Of a stretch of 36,115 nucleotides of DNA, positions 7,388 to 15,274 are shown piece by piece. The first letter of the stretch is position 1, and each line of letters starts with the position of its first letter. This DNA is from Embleya sp040605455 (GTDB lineage: Bacteria > Actinomycetota > Actinomycetes > Streptomycetales > Streptomycetaceae): the NCBI RefSeq assembly GCF_040605455.1, contig NZ_JBEXCV010000095.1, positions 1 through 36,115 on the forward strand, read 5' to 3'. The notes below the pieces were generated by a model, which was not told the origin of the DNA, made no database searches, and saw nothing but the letters and a program-made list of their open reading frames with translations. The position numbers and the translations under genes are program-made.

Positions 7388-8647
7388 CTAACCGAAAAAC
7401 TGTCGAACATGTTCCAGCCCGGCCACGAGCGCGTCGACCTCGGCCGGAGTGGAGTAGAGGTAGAACGAGGCCCGCGTGGTCGCCGGCACGCCGTAGCGCA
7501 GGCACACCGGACGGGCGCAGTGGTGACCGACCCGGACCGCGATGCCCTGCTCGTCGAGCACCTGGCCCACGTCGTGCGGGTGGATGTCGCCGAACGTGAA
7601 GGAGATCGCCGCACCGCGCGCCACGTTGTCCGCCGGGCCGATGATCTTCAGGCCCTCGACACCCTTCAACGCGTCGATCGCGTAACCCGTGATCGCGTGC
7701 TCGTGCGCGGCGATGCGATCCATGCCGATCGCCGACAGGTAGTCGATCGCCGCACCGAGCCCGACCGCCTCCGCGATCGGCGGGGTGCCGGCCTCGAACT
7801 TGTGCGGCGCGGGCGCGTACGTGGACGCGCTCATCGTCACGGTCTCGATCATCTCGCCGCCGCCCAGGAACGGCGGGAGTTCCTCCAGCAGGCCCAGCCG
7901 GCCCCAGAGCACGCCGATGCCGGTCGGACCGCACATCTTGTGGCCGGTGAACGCGACGAAGTCGGCGCCCAGAGCCTGGACATCGAGCACCGTGTGCGGC
8001 GCGGCCTGCGACGCGTCGACCACGACCAGGGCGCCGACGTCGTGCGCGCGGCGCACGATCGACTCCAGGTCGTTGACCGTGCCGAGGATGTTCGAGGTGT
8101 GCACGACCGAGACGACCTTGGTCTCCTCGGTGATCACCTGCTCGATGTTCGACAGGTCGAGTCGGCCCTCGTCGGTGAGCCCGAACCACTTGAGCTGCGT
8201 GCCGGTGCGCTGCGCGAGCAGCTGCCACGGGACGATGTTCGAGTGGTGCTCCATCTCGGTGATCACCACGTCGGCGCCCACGCCGACCTTGAACGGTTCG
8301 TCCGCCCAGGTCAGCATGTTGGCCACGAGGTTGATCGCCTCGGAGGAGTTCTTGGTGAAGATCACCTCGTCCCGGCTGGGCGCGTTGATGAACTCCGCGA
8401 CCTTGTCCCGGGCACCCTCGTACAGCGCGGTGGCCTCCTCGGCCAGCACGTGCACGCCTCGGTGCACGTTCGCGTTGCTGTTCGCGTAGTAGTGCGTCAT
8501 GGCGTCGATCACCTGACGCGGGGTCTGCGACGTCGCCGCGTTGTCCAGGTAGACAAGCGGTCGGTCGCCGTGCAGGAGCCGTTCGAGGATCGGGAAATCC
8601 TTGCGGATCGCGTCCGTGTCGAGCAGCCCCGGCAGGTGCACTGTCAT
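7388..8647 (-). CDS. sufS: SufS cysteine desulfurase
   Basis: A 419-residue PLP enzyme that takes sulfur from L-cysteine as an enzyme persulfide, giving alanine. It is class II SufS-type: YLDNAATSQTP at the N-terminus, the NANVHRGVH segment, the PLP lysine in FTGHKMCGP, and the catalytic cysteine in GHHCARPVCLRYG near the C-terminus. SufS normally works with SufU, which is the next gene. The ATG at 8647 overlaps the stop of sufC (ATGA), so translation is coupled. The length is normal for the family. Confidence 0.97.
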   Translation of the reverse strand: MTVHLPGLLDTDAIRKDFPILERLLHGDRPLVYLDNAATSQTPRQVIDAMTHYYANSNANVHRGVHVLAEEATALYEGARDKVAEFINAPSRDEVIFTKNSSEAINLVANMLTWADEPFKVGVGADVVITEMEHHSNIVPWQLLAQRTGTQLKWFGLTDEGRLDLSNIEQVITEETKVVSVVHTSNILGTVNDLESIVRRAHDVGALVVVDASQAAPHTVLDVQALGADFVAFTGHKMCGPTGIGVLWGRLGLLEELPPFLGGGEMIETVTMSASTYAPAPHKFEAGTPPIAEAVGLGAAIDYLSAIGMDRIAAHEHAITGYAIDALKGVEGLKIIGPADNVARGAAISFTFGDIHPHDVGQVLDEQGIAVRVGHHCARPVCLRYGVPATTRASFYLYSTPAEVDALVAGLEHVRQFFG

Positions 8648-9408
8648 GCAGTCTCCCCCTTGCCGGTGTACGCCTCGTAGCCTTCGTCCTCAAGCTTGTC
8701 CGCGAGTTCGGCGCCGCCGGACTCGACGATCCGGCCGCCCGCGAAGACGTGCACGTGGTCGGGCTTGATGTACTTCAGGATGCGCGTGTAGTGGGTGATC
8801 AGCAAAGTGCCGATCTCGCCGCCGGCCTGCACGCGGTTCACGCCCTCGGACACCACGCGCAGCGCGTCGACGTCCAGACCGGAGTCGGTCTCGTCGAGGA
8901 TCGCGATCTTCGGGCGCAGCAGTTCCAGCTGAAGGATCTCGTGGCGCTTCTTCTCGCCGCCGGAGAAGCCCTCGTTGACGTTGCGCTCGGCGAAGGCGGG
9001 GTCCATCTGGAGGCGCTCCATGGCCTCCTTGACCTCCTTGATCCACAACCGCAGCTTGGGGGCCTCGCCTCGGGTGGCGGTGGCGGCGGTGCGCAGGAAG
9101 TTGGACACCGAGACGCCGGCGACCTCGACGGGGTACTGCATGGCGAGGAACAGGCCGGCGCGGGCCCGCTCGTCCACGGTCATGGACAGCACGTCCTCGC
9201 CGTCGAGCAGCACACTCCCGCCGGTGACCTGGTACTTCGGGTGGCCCGCGACCGAGTACGCCAGGGTGGACTTGCCGGAGCCGTTCGGGCCCATGATGGC
9301 GTGGGTCTCGCCCTGCTTCACGGTCAGGTCGACGCCGCGAAGGATCTCGCGCGGACCGTTCTCGGCGGCCACACTGACGTGCAGGTCGCGGATCTCAAGC
9401 GTTGCCAT
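8644..9408 (-). CDS. sufC: SufC ATPase of the SufBCD scaffold
   Basis: A 254-residue ABC-type ATPase that powers the SufB-SufC2-SufD scaffold; it is cytosolic and not a transporter. Walker A is GPNGSGKST near residue 40, the signature is FSGGEKKRHEILQ, and Walker B is AILDETDSGLDVDALR. The ETDSGLD form and the NEGFSGGEKKR context are diagnostic of SufC rather than a transport ATPase. The start ATG lies seven bases after the ferredoxin stop, and the end overlaps sufS. Confidence 0.97.
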   Translation of the reverse strand: MATLEIRDLHVSVAAENGPREILRGVDLTVKQGETHAIMGPNGSGKSTLAYSVAGHPKYQVTGGSVLLDGEDVLSMTVDERARAGLFLAMQYPVEVAGVSVSNFLRTAATATRGEAPKLRLWIKEVKEAMERLQMDPAFAERNVNEGFSGGEKKRHEILQLELLRPKIAILDETDSGLDVDALRVVSEGVNRVQAGGEIGTLLITHYTRILKYIKPDHVHVFAGGRIVESGGAELADKLEDEGYEAYTGKGETA

Positions 9409-9415
9409 AACGGAC

Positions 9416-9733
9416 TCAGGACTCCTGGTTCACTTCGACATAGACGGCGCCGCCGTCGATCTTCACGGGGTACACGGGGACCGGCAGATTGGCCGGGGGG
9501 CCCGAGGGACGGCCGGTACGCAGATCGAAGCGCGAGCCGTGCAGCCAACACTCGATCGTGCAGTCCTCGACTTCACCCTCGGACAGCGACACGTTGGCGT
9601 GCGAACACACGTCGTTGATCGCGTACACGTCGCCCTCGGTGCGCACGAGGGTGACCGGGACCTCGTCGAGCACGACGCGCAGCGGCGTGTCCTCGTGCAG
9701 GTCGGTCTCGGCGCAGGCCTTCAGATAGCTCAT
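9416..9733 (-). CDS. Rieske-type [2Fe-2S] ferredoxin subunit in the suf operon
   Basis: A 105-residue single-domain Rieske protein of the small non-heme dioxygenase ferredoxin type. The cluster ligands are complete: C43-S-H45 and C62-W-L-H65, separated by sixteen residues. The rest follows the fold (DVYAINDVCSHANVSLSEG, GSRFDLRTGRPSGPP, YPVKIDGGAVYVEV). There is no membrane anchor. It overlaps the sufD stop by four bases (ATGA), so it is part of the operon. This gene is conserved in actinobacterial suf operons but its job is not settled; electron delivery during cluster assembly is a reasonable inference. Confidence 0.93.
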   Translation of the reverse strand: MSYLKACAETDLHEDTPLRVVLDEVPVTLVRTEGDVYAINDVCSHANVSLSEGEVEDCTIECWLHGSRFDLRTGRPSGPPANLPVPVYPVKIDGGAVYVEVNQES

Positions 9734-10965
9734 CGGGCGCCGCTTTCGAGGCGCGCCTCGATCTGCTTCATCAGCCGCTCCTGGAGGTCGGCGATGCCGA
9801 CCCGGGAGATCACGTCGGCGAAGAAGCCGCGTACGACCAGGCGGCGGGCCTCGTCGGCCGGGATGCCGCGCGACTGGAGGTAGAAGAGCTGCTCGTCGTC
9901 GAAGCGCCCGGTCGCACTGGCATGCCCGGCGCCGGCGATCTCGCCGGTCTCGATCTCCAGGTTGGGCACCGAGTCGGCGCGCGCACCGTCGGTGAGCACC
10001 AGGTTGCGGTTGAGCTCGTAAGTGTCGGTGCCCTCGGCGGCGGCCCGGATGAGCACGTCGCCGATCCACACCGTGTGCGCGTCCGCGCCCTGGAGCGCGC
10101 CCTTGTAGGTGACCAGGCTGCGGCACTGCGGCACGTCGTGGTCGACGAACAGACGGTGCTCCAGGTGCTGGCCGGTGTCGGCGAAGTACACGCCGTACAG
10201 CTCGGCGTCGCCGCCCGGAGCGTCGTAGACCACGCGCGGGAACAGTCGGACCAGGTCGCCGCCGAGGGTGACCACGACCGACGTGAAGGACGCGTCCCGA
10301 CCCACCCGGGCCAGGTGCGAGGCCACGTGCACGGAGTCGGCGTCCCAGTCCTGGATCGAGACGACCTTGAGCCTGGCGCCGTCGCCGACGATGAACTCGA
10401 CGTTCTGCGCGTAGGTCGCGGAACCGCCGTGATCGAGCACCACGGTCGCCTCGGCGAACCGCTCGACCTCGACCGTGACGTGTCCGAACGCGGTGCCGCC
10501 GGCACCGTGCAGGGAGACCACGACCGGCTCGGCGAGCTGCGTGTCCTTGCCGACCACGACGAGCGTGGCCTTCTCGAACGAGCTGTAGGCCTGGGCCGCG
10601 ACCCGGTCGACGGGCGCACCGACGCGGCCGATCCGCGCGTCGGAACGGTCGACCGTCTCGACGGTGACGCCCTCGGGCGCGGCCACCGAGACGGTGACCT
10701 CGCCCCGGTCGCCGGCGGCGGCGGTGCCGTCGTGCAGGCCGCGCAGTCGGGCCAGCGGGGTGAACCGCCAGTCCTCCTCGCGACCGGTGGGCACCACGAA
10801 GTCGGCCACGTCGTAGGACGCGGCGGCGACCTGACGGGCGTCCGCGGGCTGGGCGACCGAGCGGCCGGTGCCGGGGCCGGCGAGCACGTTCGCGGCCCCG
10901 GCCTCGCGCACGGCGATCGATCCGGCGGTCGTGCTACTACCGGGAGTGTTGGTGTTCGCAGCCAT
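9730..10965 (-). CDS. sufD: SufD scaffold protein
   Basis: A 411-residue SufD. It pairs with SufB over two SufC ATPases to form the platform where Fe-S clusters are built. The N-terminal 60 residues are a variable Ala/Thr-rich leader; then come VPTGREEDWRFTPLARLRGLHDG, the right-handed beta-helix core, and FVDHDVPQCRSLVTYKGALQG. The HDVPQCRS stretch carries the histidine and cysteine conserved at the SufB-SufD interface. The helical end is DDEQLFYLQSRGIPADEARRLVVRGFFADVISRV. The start codon is three bases after the sufB stop. Confidence 0.96.
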   Translation of the reverse strand: MAANTNTPGSSTTAGSIAVREAGAANVLAGPGTGRSVAQPADARQVAAASYDVADFVVPTGREEDWRFTPLARLRGLHDGTAAAGDRGEVTVSVAAPEGVTVETVDRSDARIGRVGAPVDRVAAQAYSSFEKATLVVVGKDTQLAEPVVVSLHGAGGTAFGHVTVEVERFAEATVVLDHGGSATYAQNVEFIVGDGARLKVVSIQDWDADSVHVASHLARVGRDASFTSVVVTLGGDLVRLFPRVVYDAPGGDAELYGVYFADTGQHLEHRLFVDHDVPQCRSLVTYKGALQGADAHTVWIGDVLIRAAAEGTDTYELNRNLVLTDGARADSVPNLEIETGEIAGAGHASATGRFDDEQLFYLQSRGIPADEARRLVVRGFFADVISRVGIADLQERLMKQIEARLESGAR

Positions 10966-10968
10966 GGA

Positions 10969-12381
10969 CTAGCCCACAGCCCCTTCCATCTGAAGCTCGA
11001 TCAGGCGGTTCAACTCGAGGGCGTATTCCATGGGGAGTTCGCGCGCGATGGGCTCGACGAACCCGCGCACGATCATCGCCATGGCCTCGTCCTCGGTCAT
11101 GCCGCGGCTCATGAGGTAGAACAGCTGGTCGTCGGAGATCTTGGAGACGGTCGCCTCGTGACCCATCGACACGTCGTCCTCGCGGACGTCGACGTACGGG
11201 TAGGTGTCCGAGCGGCTGATCGTGTCCACGAGCAGCGCGTCGCACTTGACCGACGAGGTCGAGCCGTGCGCACCCTCCTCGATCTGGACCAGACCGCGGT
11301 AGGAGGTGCGGCCACCGCCGCGCGCGACCGACTTGGACACGATGTTGGACGACGTGTTCGGGGCGCAGTGCACCATCTTCGAGCCGGCGTCCTGGTGCTG
11401 GCCCTCGCCCGCGAAGGCGATCGAGAGCGTCTCGCCCTTGGCGTGCTCGCCGAGCAACCACACGGCCGGGTACTTCATGGTGACCTTGGAACCGATGTTG
11501 CCGTCGATCCACTCCATCGTGGCGCCCTCGTGGGCCACCGCGCGCTTGGTCACCAGGTTGTACACGTTGTTCGACCAGTTCTGGATGGTCGTGTAGCGCA
11601 CCCGGGCGTTCTTCTTGACCACGATCTCGACCACGGCCGAGTGCAGCGAGTCCGACTTGTAGATCGGCGCCGTGCAGCCCTCGACGTAGTGCACGTGGGA
11701 GCCCTCGTCGGCGATGATCAGCGTGCGCTCGAACTGGCCCATGTTCTCGGTGTTGATCCGGAAGTAGGCCTGGAGCGGGATCTCCACGTGCACGCCCGGC
11801 GGGACGTAGATGAACGAGCCACCGGACCACACCGCGGTGTTCAGCGCGGAGAACTTGTTGTCGCCGGTCGGGATCACCGAGCCGAAGTATTCCTTGAACA
11901 GCTCCGGGTGCTCGCGCAGCCCGGTGTCGGTGTCCAGGAAGATGACGCCCTGCTCCTCCAGGTCCTCGCGGATCTGGTGGTAGACGACCTCGGACTCGTA
12001 CTGGGCGGCGACGCCCGCGACCAGGCGCTGCTTCTCCGCCTCCGGGATGCCGAGGCGGTCGTAGGTGTTCTTGATGTCCTCGGGCAGGTCCTCCCACGAG
12101 GCGGCCTGCTTCTCGGTCGAGCGCACGAAGTACTTGATGTTGTCGAAGTCGATCCCGGAGAGGTCGGAGCCCCACGTCGGCATCGGCTTCTTGCCGAAGA
12201 GCCGAAGGCCCTTCATGCGCTGCTTCAACATCCACTCGGGCTCGGACTTCTTCGCCGAGATATCCGCGACGACCTCTTCGGAAATGCCTCGTCGCGCCGA
12301 GGCACCGGCGGTGTCCGAGTCGGCCCAGCCGTACTCGTAGGTGCCCAGGCCCTCGAGCTCGGGGCGAGCGTCGGTGGTCAT
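10969..12381 (-). CDS. sufB: SufB scaffold protein
   Basis: A 470-residue SufB, the subunit on which the nascent cluster is assembled. Family landmarks are EPEWMLKQRMKGLRLF, SGGSFIYVPPGVHVEIPLQAYFR, EGCTAPIY, and GSTSSVKCDALLVD with the conserved cysteine near residue 370. The helical end is DDQLFYLMSRGMTEDEAMAMIVRGF. Unlike many mycobacterial SufB proteins it contains no intein. Its ATG at 12379-12381 overlaps the sufR stop by four bases, linking scaffold synthesis directly to the regulator. Confidence 0.97.
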   Translation of the reverse strand: MTTDARPELEGLGTYEYGWADSDTAGASARRGISEEVVADISAKKSEPEWMLKQRMKGLRLFGKKPMPTWGSDLSGIDFDNIKYFVRSTEKQAASWEDLPEDIKNTYDRLGIPEAEKQRLVAGVAAQYESEVVYHQIREDLEEQGVIFLDTDTGLREHPELFKEYFGSVIPTGDNKFSALNTAVWSGGSFIYVPPGVHVEIPLQAYFRINTENMGQFERTLIIADEGSHVHYVEGCTAPIYKSDSLHSAVVEIVVKKNARVRYTTIQNWSNNVYNLVTKRAVAHEGATMEWIDGNIGSKVTMKYPAVWLLGEHAKGETLSIAFAGEGQHQDAGSKMVHCAPNTSSNIVSKSVARGGGRTSYRGLVQIEEGAHGSTSSVKCDALLVDTISRSDTYPYVDVREDDVSMGHEATVSKISDDQLFYLMSRGMTEDEAMAMIVRGFVEPIARELPMEYALELNRLIELQMEGAVG

Positions 12382-13244
12382 GAAGTAGTCCTCCCGGAAG
12401 CCGGGGTGGCGTCGGTCGATTCCCGCAAACGGGAAGGGCCCCGGCGCGGCGGATTCTTGTCTTCGCTGTTCTTCAGGCCGGACGAAACGGCCTTCGGGCC
12501 GGACGAGCCGACCCTGCGGCCGGTCGGACCGGCCGGTTCAGCCTGCACAGCGGGAACGTGCGTGGTGCAGACGCCGTCGCCGTGGGCGATCGTCGCCAGC
12601 CGTTGCACGTGCGTACCGAGAAGGCGCGCGAACACCTCGGCCTCGGCCTCGCAGAGCTGCGGGAACCGCTCGGCGACGTGAGCCACCGGACAGTGGTGCT
12701 GGCAAAGCTGCTCTCCACCGGGTGCGGGCCGCGCGCTCGCGGCATACCCGTCGGCGGACAGCGCCTCGGCCAGTGCTCGGGCCCGCTCCCCGGGAGGCGC
12801 GGACTCGACCGAGGGACGATACCTCTCCTCGCGCGCGGCAAGCCGCTCGCGGGCGAATTTCGCCACCGCCTCGTCGCCGAGGTGCTCGGCCACGAAGCCC
12901 AGTGCCTCGGCCGCCAGCTCGTCGTACTCCTGGTGGAAACCGGAGCGGCCGGCGTCGGTGAGCGCGAACACCTTGGCCGGGCGACCCCGACCGCGGCGCC
13001 CGTAGACGCGCTGCTCGGTGGCCTCGACCACACCCTCGGCGACCAGTGCGTCCAGATGGCGACGCACGCCCGCCGGGGTCAGCTCCAACCGCTCGGCCAG
13101 GTCCGCCGCGGTGGACGGGCCGTGGTCGACGATCGAACGGGTGACCCGGTGCCGGGTGCCCTCGTGACCGTCATGCTCGGGCGTGCCGGCAGCCGCGGCG
13201 GTGGTCCGCCTCGGTACCTCTTCGCTCGTCCGCATGTTTTCCAC
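12378..13244 (-). CDS. sufR: SufR Fe-S-sensing repressor of the suf operon
   Basis: A winged-helix repressor of about 288 residues that heads the suf operon. The N-terminal HTH is STAADLAERLELTPAGVRRHLDALVAEGVVE, followed by a wing (YGRRGRGRPAKVFALTDAGR). The C-terminal half has the cluster-ligand region: LCQHHCPVAHVAERFPQLCEAE and, after about 30 residues, HGDGVCTTHVP. Known SufR proteins bind a Fe-S cluster here and release DNA when it is lost. The start is uncertain: GTG at 13244 or ATG at 13235, neither with a good Shine-Dalgarno. A Pro/Ser/Arg-rich tail of about 45 residues follows the last cysteine and runs into the sufB overlap; it looks unstructured. Confidence 0.94.
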   Translation of the reverse strand: MENMRTSEEVPRRTTAAAAGTPEHDGHEGTRHRVTRSIVDHGPSTAADLAERLELTPAGVRRHLDALVAEGVVEATEQRVYGRRGRGRPAKVFALTDAGRSGFHQEYDELAAEALGFVAEHLGDEAVAKFARERLAAREERYRPSVESAPPGERARALAEALSADGYAASARPAPGGEQLCQHHCPVAHVAERFPQLCEAEAEVFARLLGTHVQRLATIAHGDGVCTTHVPAVQAEPAGPTGRRVGSSGPKAVSSGLKNSEDKNPPRRGPSRLRESTDATPASGRTTS

Positions 13245-13257
13245 AACACCATTGTTG
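13244..13257. promoter_or_regulatory. SufR operator, CAAC-N6-GTTG palindrome
   Basis: CAACACCATTGTTG is a CAAC-N6-GTTG palindrome (five-base perfect arms CAACA/TGTTG) at the 5' edge of sufR. From memory, SufR of Streptomyces avermitilis represses its sufR operon through a 14-bp CAAC-N6-GTTG site, so this is a direct match. It lies just downstream of a possible minus-strand -10 (GATTAA), where a bound repressor would block initiation. Confidence 0.8.
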
Positions 13258-13304
13258 CGTTAATCGCGCCGCAGACCAAACGGTGATCACGTGCGGTCCG
13301 TCAC

Positions 13305-13318
13305 TTAGGTGTGCCTAA
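13305..13318. promoter_or_regulatory. Iron-box-like palindrome TTAGG-N4-CCTAA
   Basis: TTAGGTGTGCCTAA is a perfect TTAGG/CCTAA inverted repeat with four-base spacing. That matches the core of actinobacterial iron boxes (DtxR/IdeR/DmdR type, whose 19-bp consensus contains TTAGG-N4-CCTAA). It lies about 50 bases upstream of the SufR site, between suf and the divergent ABC transporter. Only the 14-bp core is present, not the full 19-bp box. Confidence 0.55.
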
Positions 13319-13359
13319 CAACACACCCCGCGTCGCACCCGGCCCGACCTGCGGATATC

Positions 13360-13376
13360 CCTGACGACCCGTCAGG
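13360..13376. promoter_or_regulatory. 17-bp inverted repeat upstream of the ABC transporter
   Basis: CCTGACG-ACC-CGTCAGG is perfect over seven-base arms and ends about 47 bases before the -10 of the transporter operon. It has the size and placement of a repressor or activator site; no regulator of a matching family is encoded next to it. Confidence 0.5.
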
Positions 13377-13422
13377 TGGGCCGATCCGGACGACCCCGCC
13401 ACGAGGGGTGCCGAGACCTTTC

Positions 13423-13428
13423 TAGACT
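13423..13428 (+). promoter_or_regulatory. -10 element for a leaderless ABC transporter mRNA
   Basis: TAGACT, a good actinobacterial -10, ends eight bases before the ATG at 13437. The transcript would therefore start at or next to the start codon. The lack of any Shine-Dalgarno supports leaderless translation. No clear -35 was found. Confidence 0.55.
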
Positions 13429-13436
13429 GACTCGTC

Positions 13437-14366
13437 ATGGACTCCTCGCCGCCGGCAGTCGCGATCACGGGCCTGGTCAAGCGCTACGGCGACAAGACCG
13501 CCGTGGACGGGCTCTCGCTCACCGTCGAACGCGGCCTGGTGACCGCGGTACTCGGCCCCAACGGGGCCGGGAAGACCAGCACGATCGAGATCTGCGAGGG
13601 CTACCGGCGCGCCGACGCGGGCGAGGTGCGGGTGCTCGACCTGGACCCGGTCCGCGACGCAGCCGTGCTGCGGCCCCGGATCGGGGTGATGTTGCAGGCG
13701 GGCGGCGTGTACTCGGGAGCGCGCGCCGAGGAGATGTTGCGCCACGTGGCGAAGCTGCACGCGCACCCCCTGGACGTGTCGATGCTGATCGAGCGACTGG
13801 GCCTGGGCTCGTGCGGTCGGACCACCTACCGGCGGCTGTCCGGCGGGCAGCAGCAGCGCCTCGCGCTCGCGCTCGCCGTGGTCGGCCGCCCCGAGCTGGT
13901 CTTCCTGGACGAGCCGACCGCCGGACTCGACCCGCACGCCCGGCACGCCACCTGGGACCTGGTGCGCGAGCTGCGTACCGACGGGGTGAGCGTGGTGCTG
14001 ACCACCCACCTGATGGACGAGGCGGAGAAGCTCGCCGACGAGGTGGCGATCGTGGATCGGGGCCGGGTGATCGCGTCCGGCTCGCCCGAGGCGCTGTGCC
14101 ACGACGGCGCGGAGAACTCGCTGCGCTTCGCCGGGCCGCCCGGCCTGGACCTGGGCTCGCTGCTGAACGCGCTGCCCGAGGGCGCCAAGGCGCTGGAGGT
14201 GTCCCGCGGCGCGTACCGGATCGAGGGCGACATCGACCCGCAGCTGCTGGCCACGGTCACCTCGTGGTGCGCCCAGCACGGGGTGATGCCGGAGCGGCTG
14301 ACCGTGGAACGACGCAGCCTGGAGGACGTGTTCATGGAGTTGACCGGACGGGAGCTGCGGAGTTGA
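13437..14366 (+). CDS. ABC transporter ATP-binding protein (ABC-2/DrrA type)
   Basis: A 309-residue cytoplasmic ATPase that would drive the permease encoded next. Walker A is GPNGAGKTST near residue 40, the Q-loop is GVMLQAGGVYSGAR, the signature is LSGGQQQRLALALAV, Walker B is LVFLDEPTAGLDP, and the switch histidine is in TTHLMDEAEK. A C-terminal extension of about 90 residues ending LEDVFMELTGRELRS is typical of ABC-2 exporter ATPases such as DrrA. The gene is divergent from sufR. An equivalent pair lies between suf and ctaA in other Streptomyces, as I recall, which hints at a link with heme or oxidase biogenesis; the substrate is unknown. Confidence 0.94.
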   Translation: MDSSPPAVAITGLVKRYGDKTAVDGLSLTVERGLVTAVLGPNGAGKTSTIEICEGYRRADAGEVRVLDLDPVRDAAVLRPRIGVMLQAGGVYSGARAEEMLRHVAKLHAHPLDVSMLIERLGLGSCGRTTYRRLSGGQQQRLALALAVVGRPELVFLDEPTAGLDPHARHATWDLVRELRTDGVSVVLTTHLMDEAEKLADEVAIVDRGRVIASGSPEALCHDGAENSLRFAGPPGLDLGSLLNALPEGAKALEVSRGAYRIEGDIDPQLLATVTSWCAQHGVMPERLTVERRSLEDVFMELTGRELRS

Positions 14367-15166
14367 GCGCGGTGGCGAAGGCTGCGGTATCGAAGGACGG
14401 GACGCGCGGTACGTTCGCGCCCGCGCCGGGGGCGGCGCCACCGGCGCGGATGATCCTGGCGCAGAGCGCCCTGGAGACCCGGATGTTGCTGCGCAACGGC
14501 GAGCAGCTGCTGCTGACGGTGATCATCCCGACCCTGCTGCTGGTGGTCTTCTCCTCGGCGGACATCGTGGACACCGGGGACGGCGAGCGGGTGGACTTCC
14601 TGGCGCCGGGAGTGCTCGCGCTGGCGGTGCTGTCGACCGCCTTCACCGGGCAGGCGATCGCGACCGGGTTCGAGCGGCGCTACGGCGTGCTCAAGCTGCT
14701 CGGCTCGACCCCGCTGCCGCGCTGGGGGCTGATGGTCGCCAAGACGGCCTGCGTGATCCTGGTGGAGATGCTCCAGGTGGCGCTGCTCGTGGTGATCGCG
14801 CTGGCGCTGGGTTGGTCGCCACACGGCAATCCGGCGTGGGTGATCCTGCTGCTCGTGCTGGGCACGGCGGCGTTCTCCGGGCTGGGCCTGCTGATGGCCG
14901 GGACGCTGCGCGCCGAGGCCACCCTGGCCGCCGCGAACCTGGTGTTCATCCTGCTGCTGCTGGGTGGCGGGGTGATCGTGCCGCTGGACAAGTTCCCCTC
15001 CGGGGTCGAGCACACGCTCGCATTGTTGCCGATCTCGGCGCTCTCCGACGGGCTGCGGGACGTGCTCCGGGACGGATCGGGGCTGCCGCTGGGCGACGTG
15101 GCGATTCTGGCGGTCTGGTCGGTTTTGGGGCTGGGTGCCGCAGCGCGCTTCTTCCGCTGGGAGTGA
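14363..15166 (+). CDS. ABC-2 type transporter permease
   Basis: A 267-residue integral membrane protein, the partner of the preceding ATPase. About six hydrophobic segments are visible, beginning LLLTVIIPTLLLVVF near residue 50 and including LQVALLVVIALALGW and LVFILLLLGGGVIVPL. The GGGVIVPLDKFPSGVEHTLALLPISALSDGLRDVL stretch is the signature end of ABC-2 permeases. I chose the TTG at 14363, which overlaps the upstream stop as TTGA, with GTG at 14372 as an alternative. The first 30 residues are Ala/Pro-rich and cytoplasmic. Confidence 0.92.
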   Translation: MSAVAKAAVSKDGTRGTFAPAPGAAPPARMILAQSALETRMLLRNGEQLLLTVIIPTLLLVVFSSADIVDTGDGERVDFLAPGVLALAVLSTAFTGQAIATGFERRYGVLKLLGSTPLPRWGLMVAKTACVILVEMLQVALLVVIALALGWSPHGNPAWVILLLVLGTAAFSGLGLLMAGTLRAEATLAAANLVFILLLLGGGVIVPLDKFPSGVEHTLALLPISALSDGLRDVLRDGSGLPLGDVAILAVWSVLGLGAAARFFRWE

Positions 15167-15252
15167 GGTCCCGGAGTGGGGTCCGGGAGCCGGGTCCGGG
15201 CGGGGTCGGGCGCGCTGCGGGATCGGCGTCGGTCGACACCCCTGATGTGCTT

Positions 15253-15266
15253 GTGAATTCATTCAC
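15253..15266. promoter_or_regulatory. GTGAAT-N2-ATTCAC palindrome upstream of ctaA
   Basis: A perfect 14-bp inverted repeat, AT-rich against its GC-rich setting, ends eight bases before the ctaA ATG. ctaA has no Shine-Dalgarno and is probably leaderless, so a protein bound here would sit on the core promoter. The regulator is unknown. Confidence 0.55.
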
Positions 15267-15274
15267 GACGTAGC

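Noticed and set aside
10969..12381. Possible SufB intein, as found in mycobacteria
   Set aside because: SufB is a normal uninterrupted 470 residues with the core motifs contiguous.
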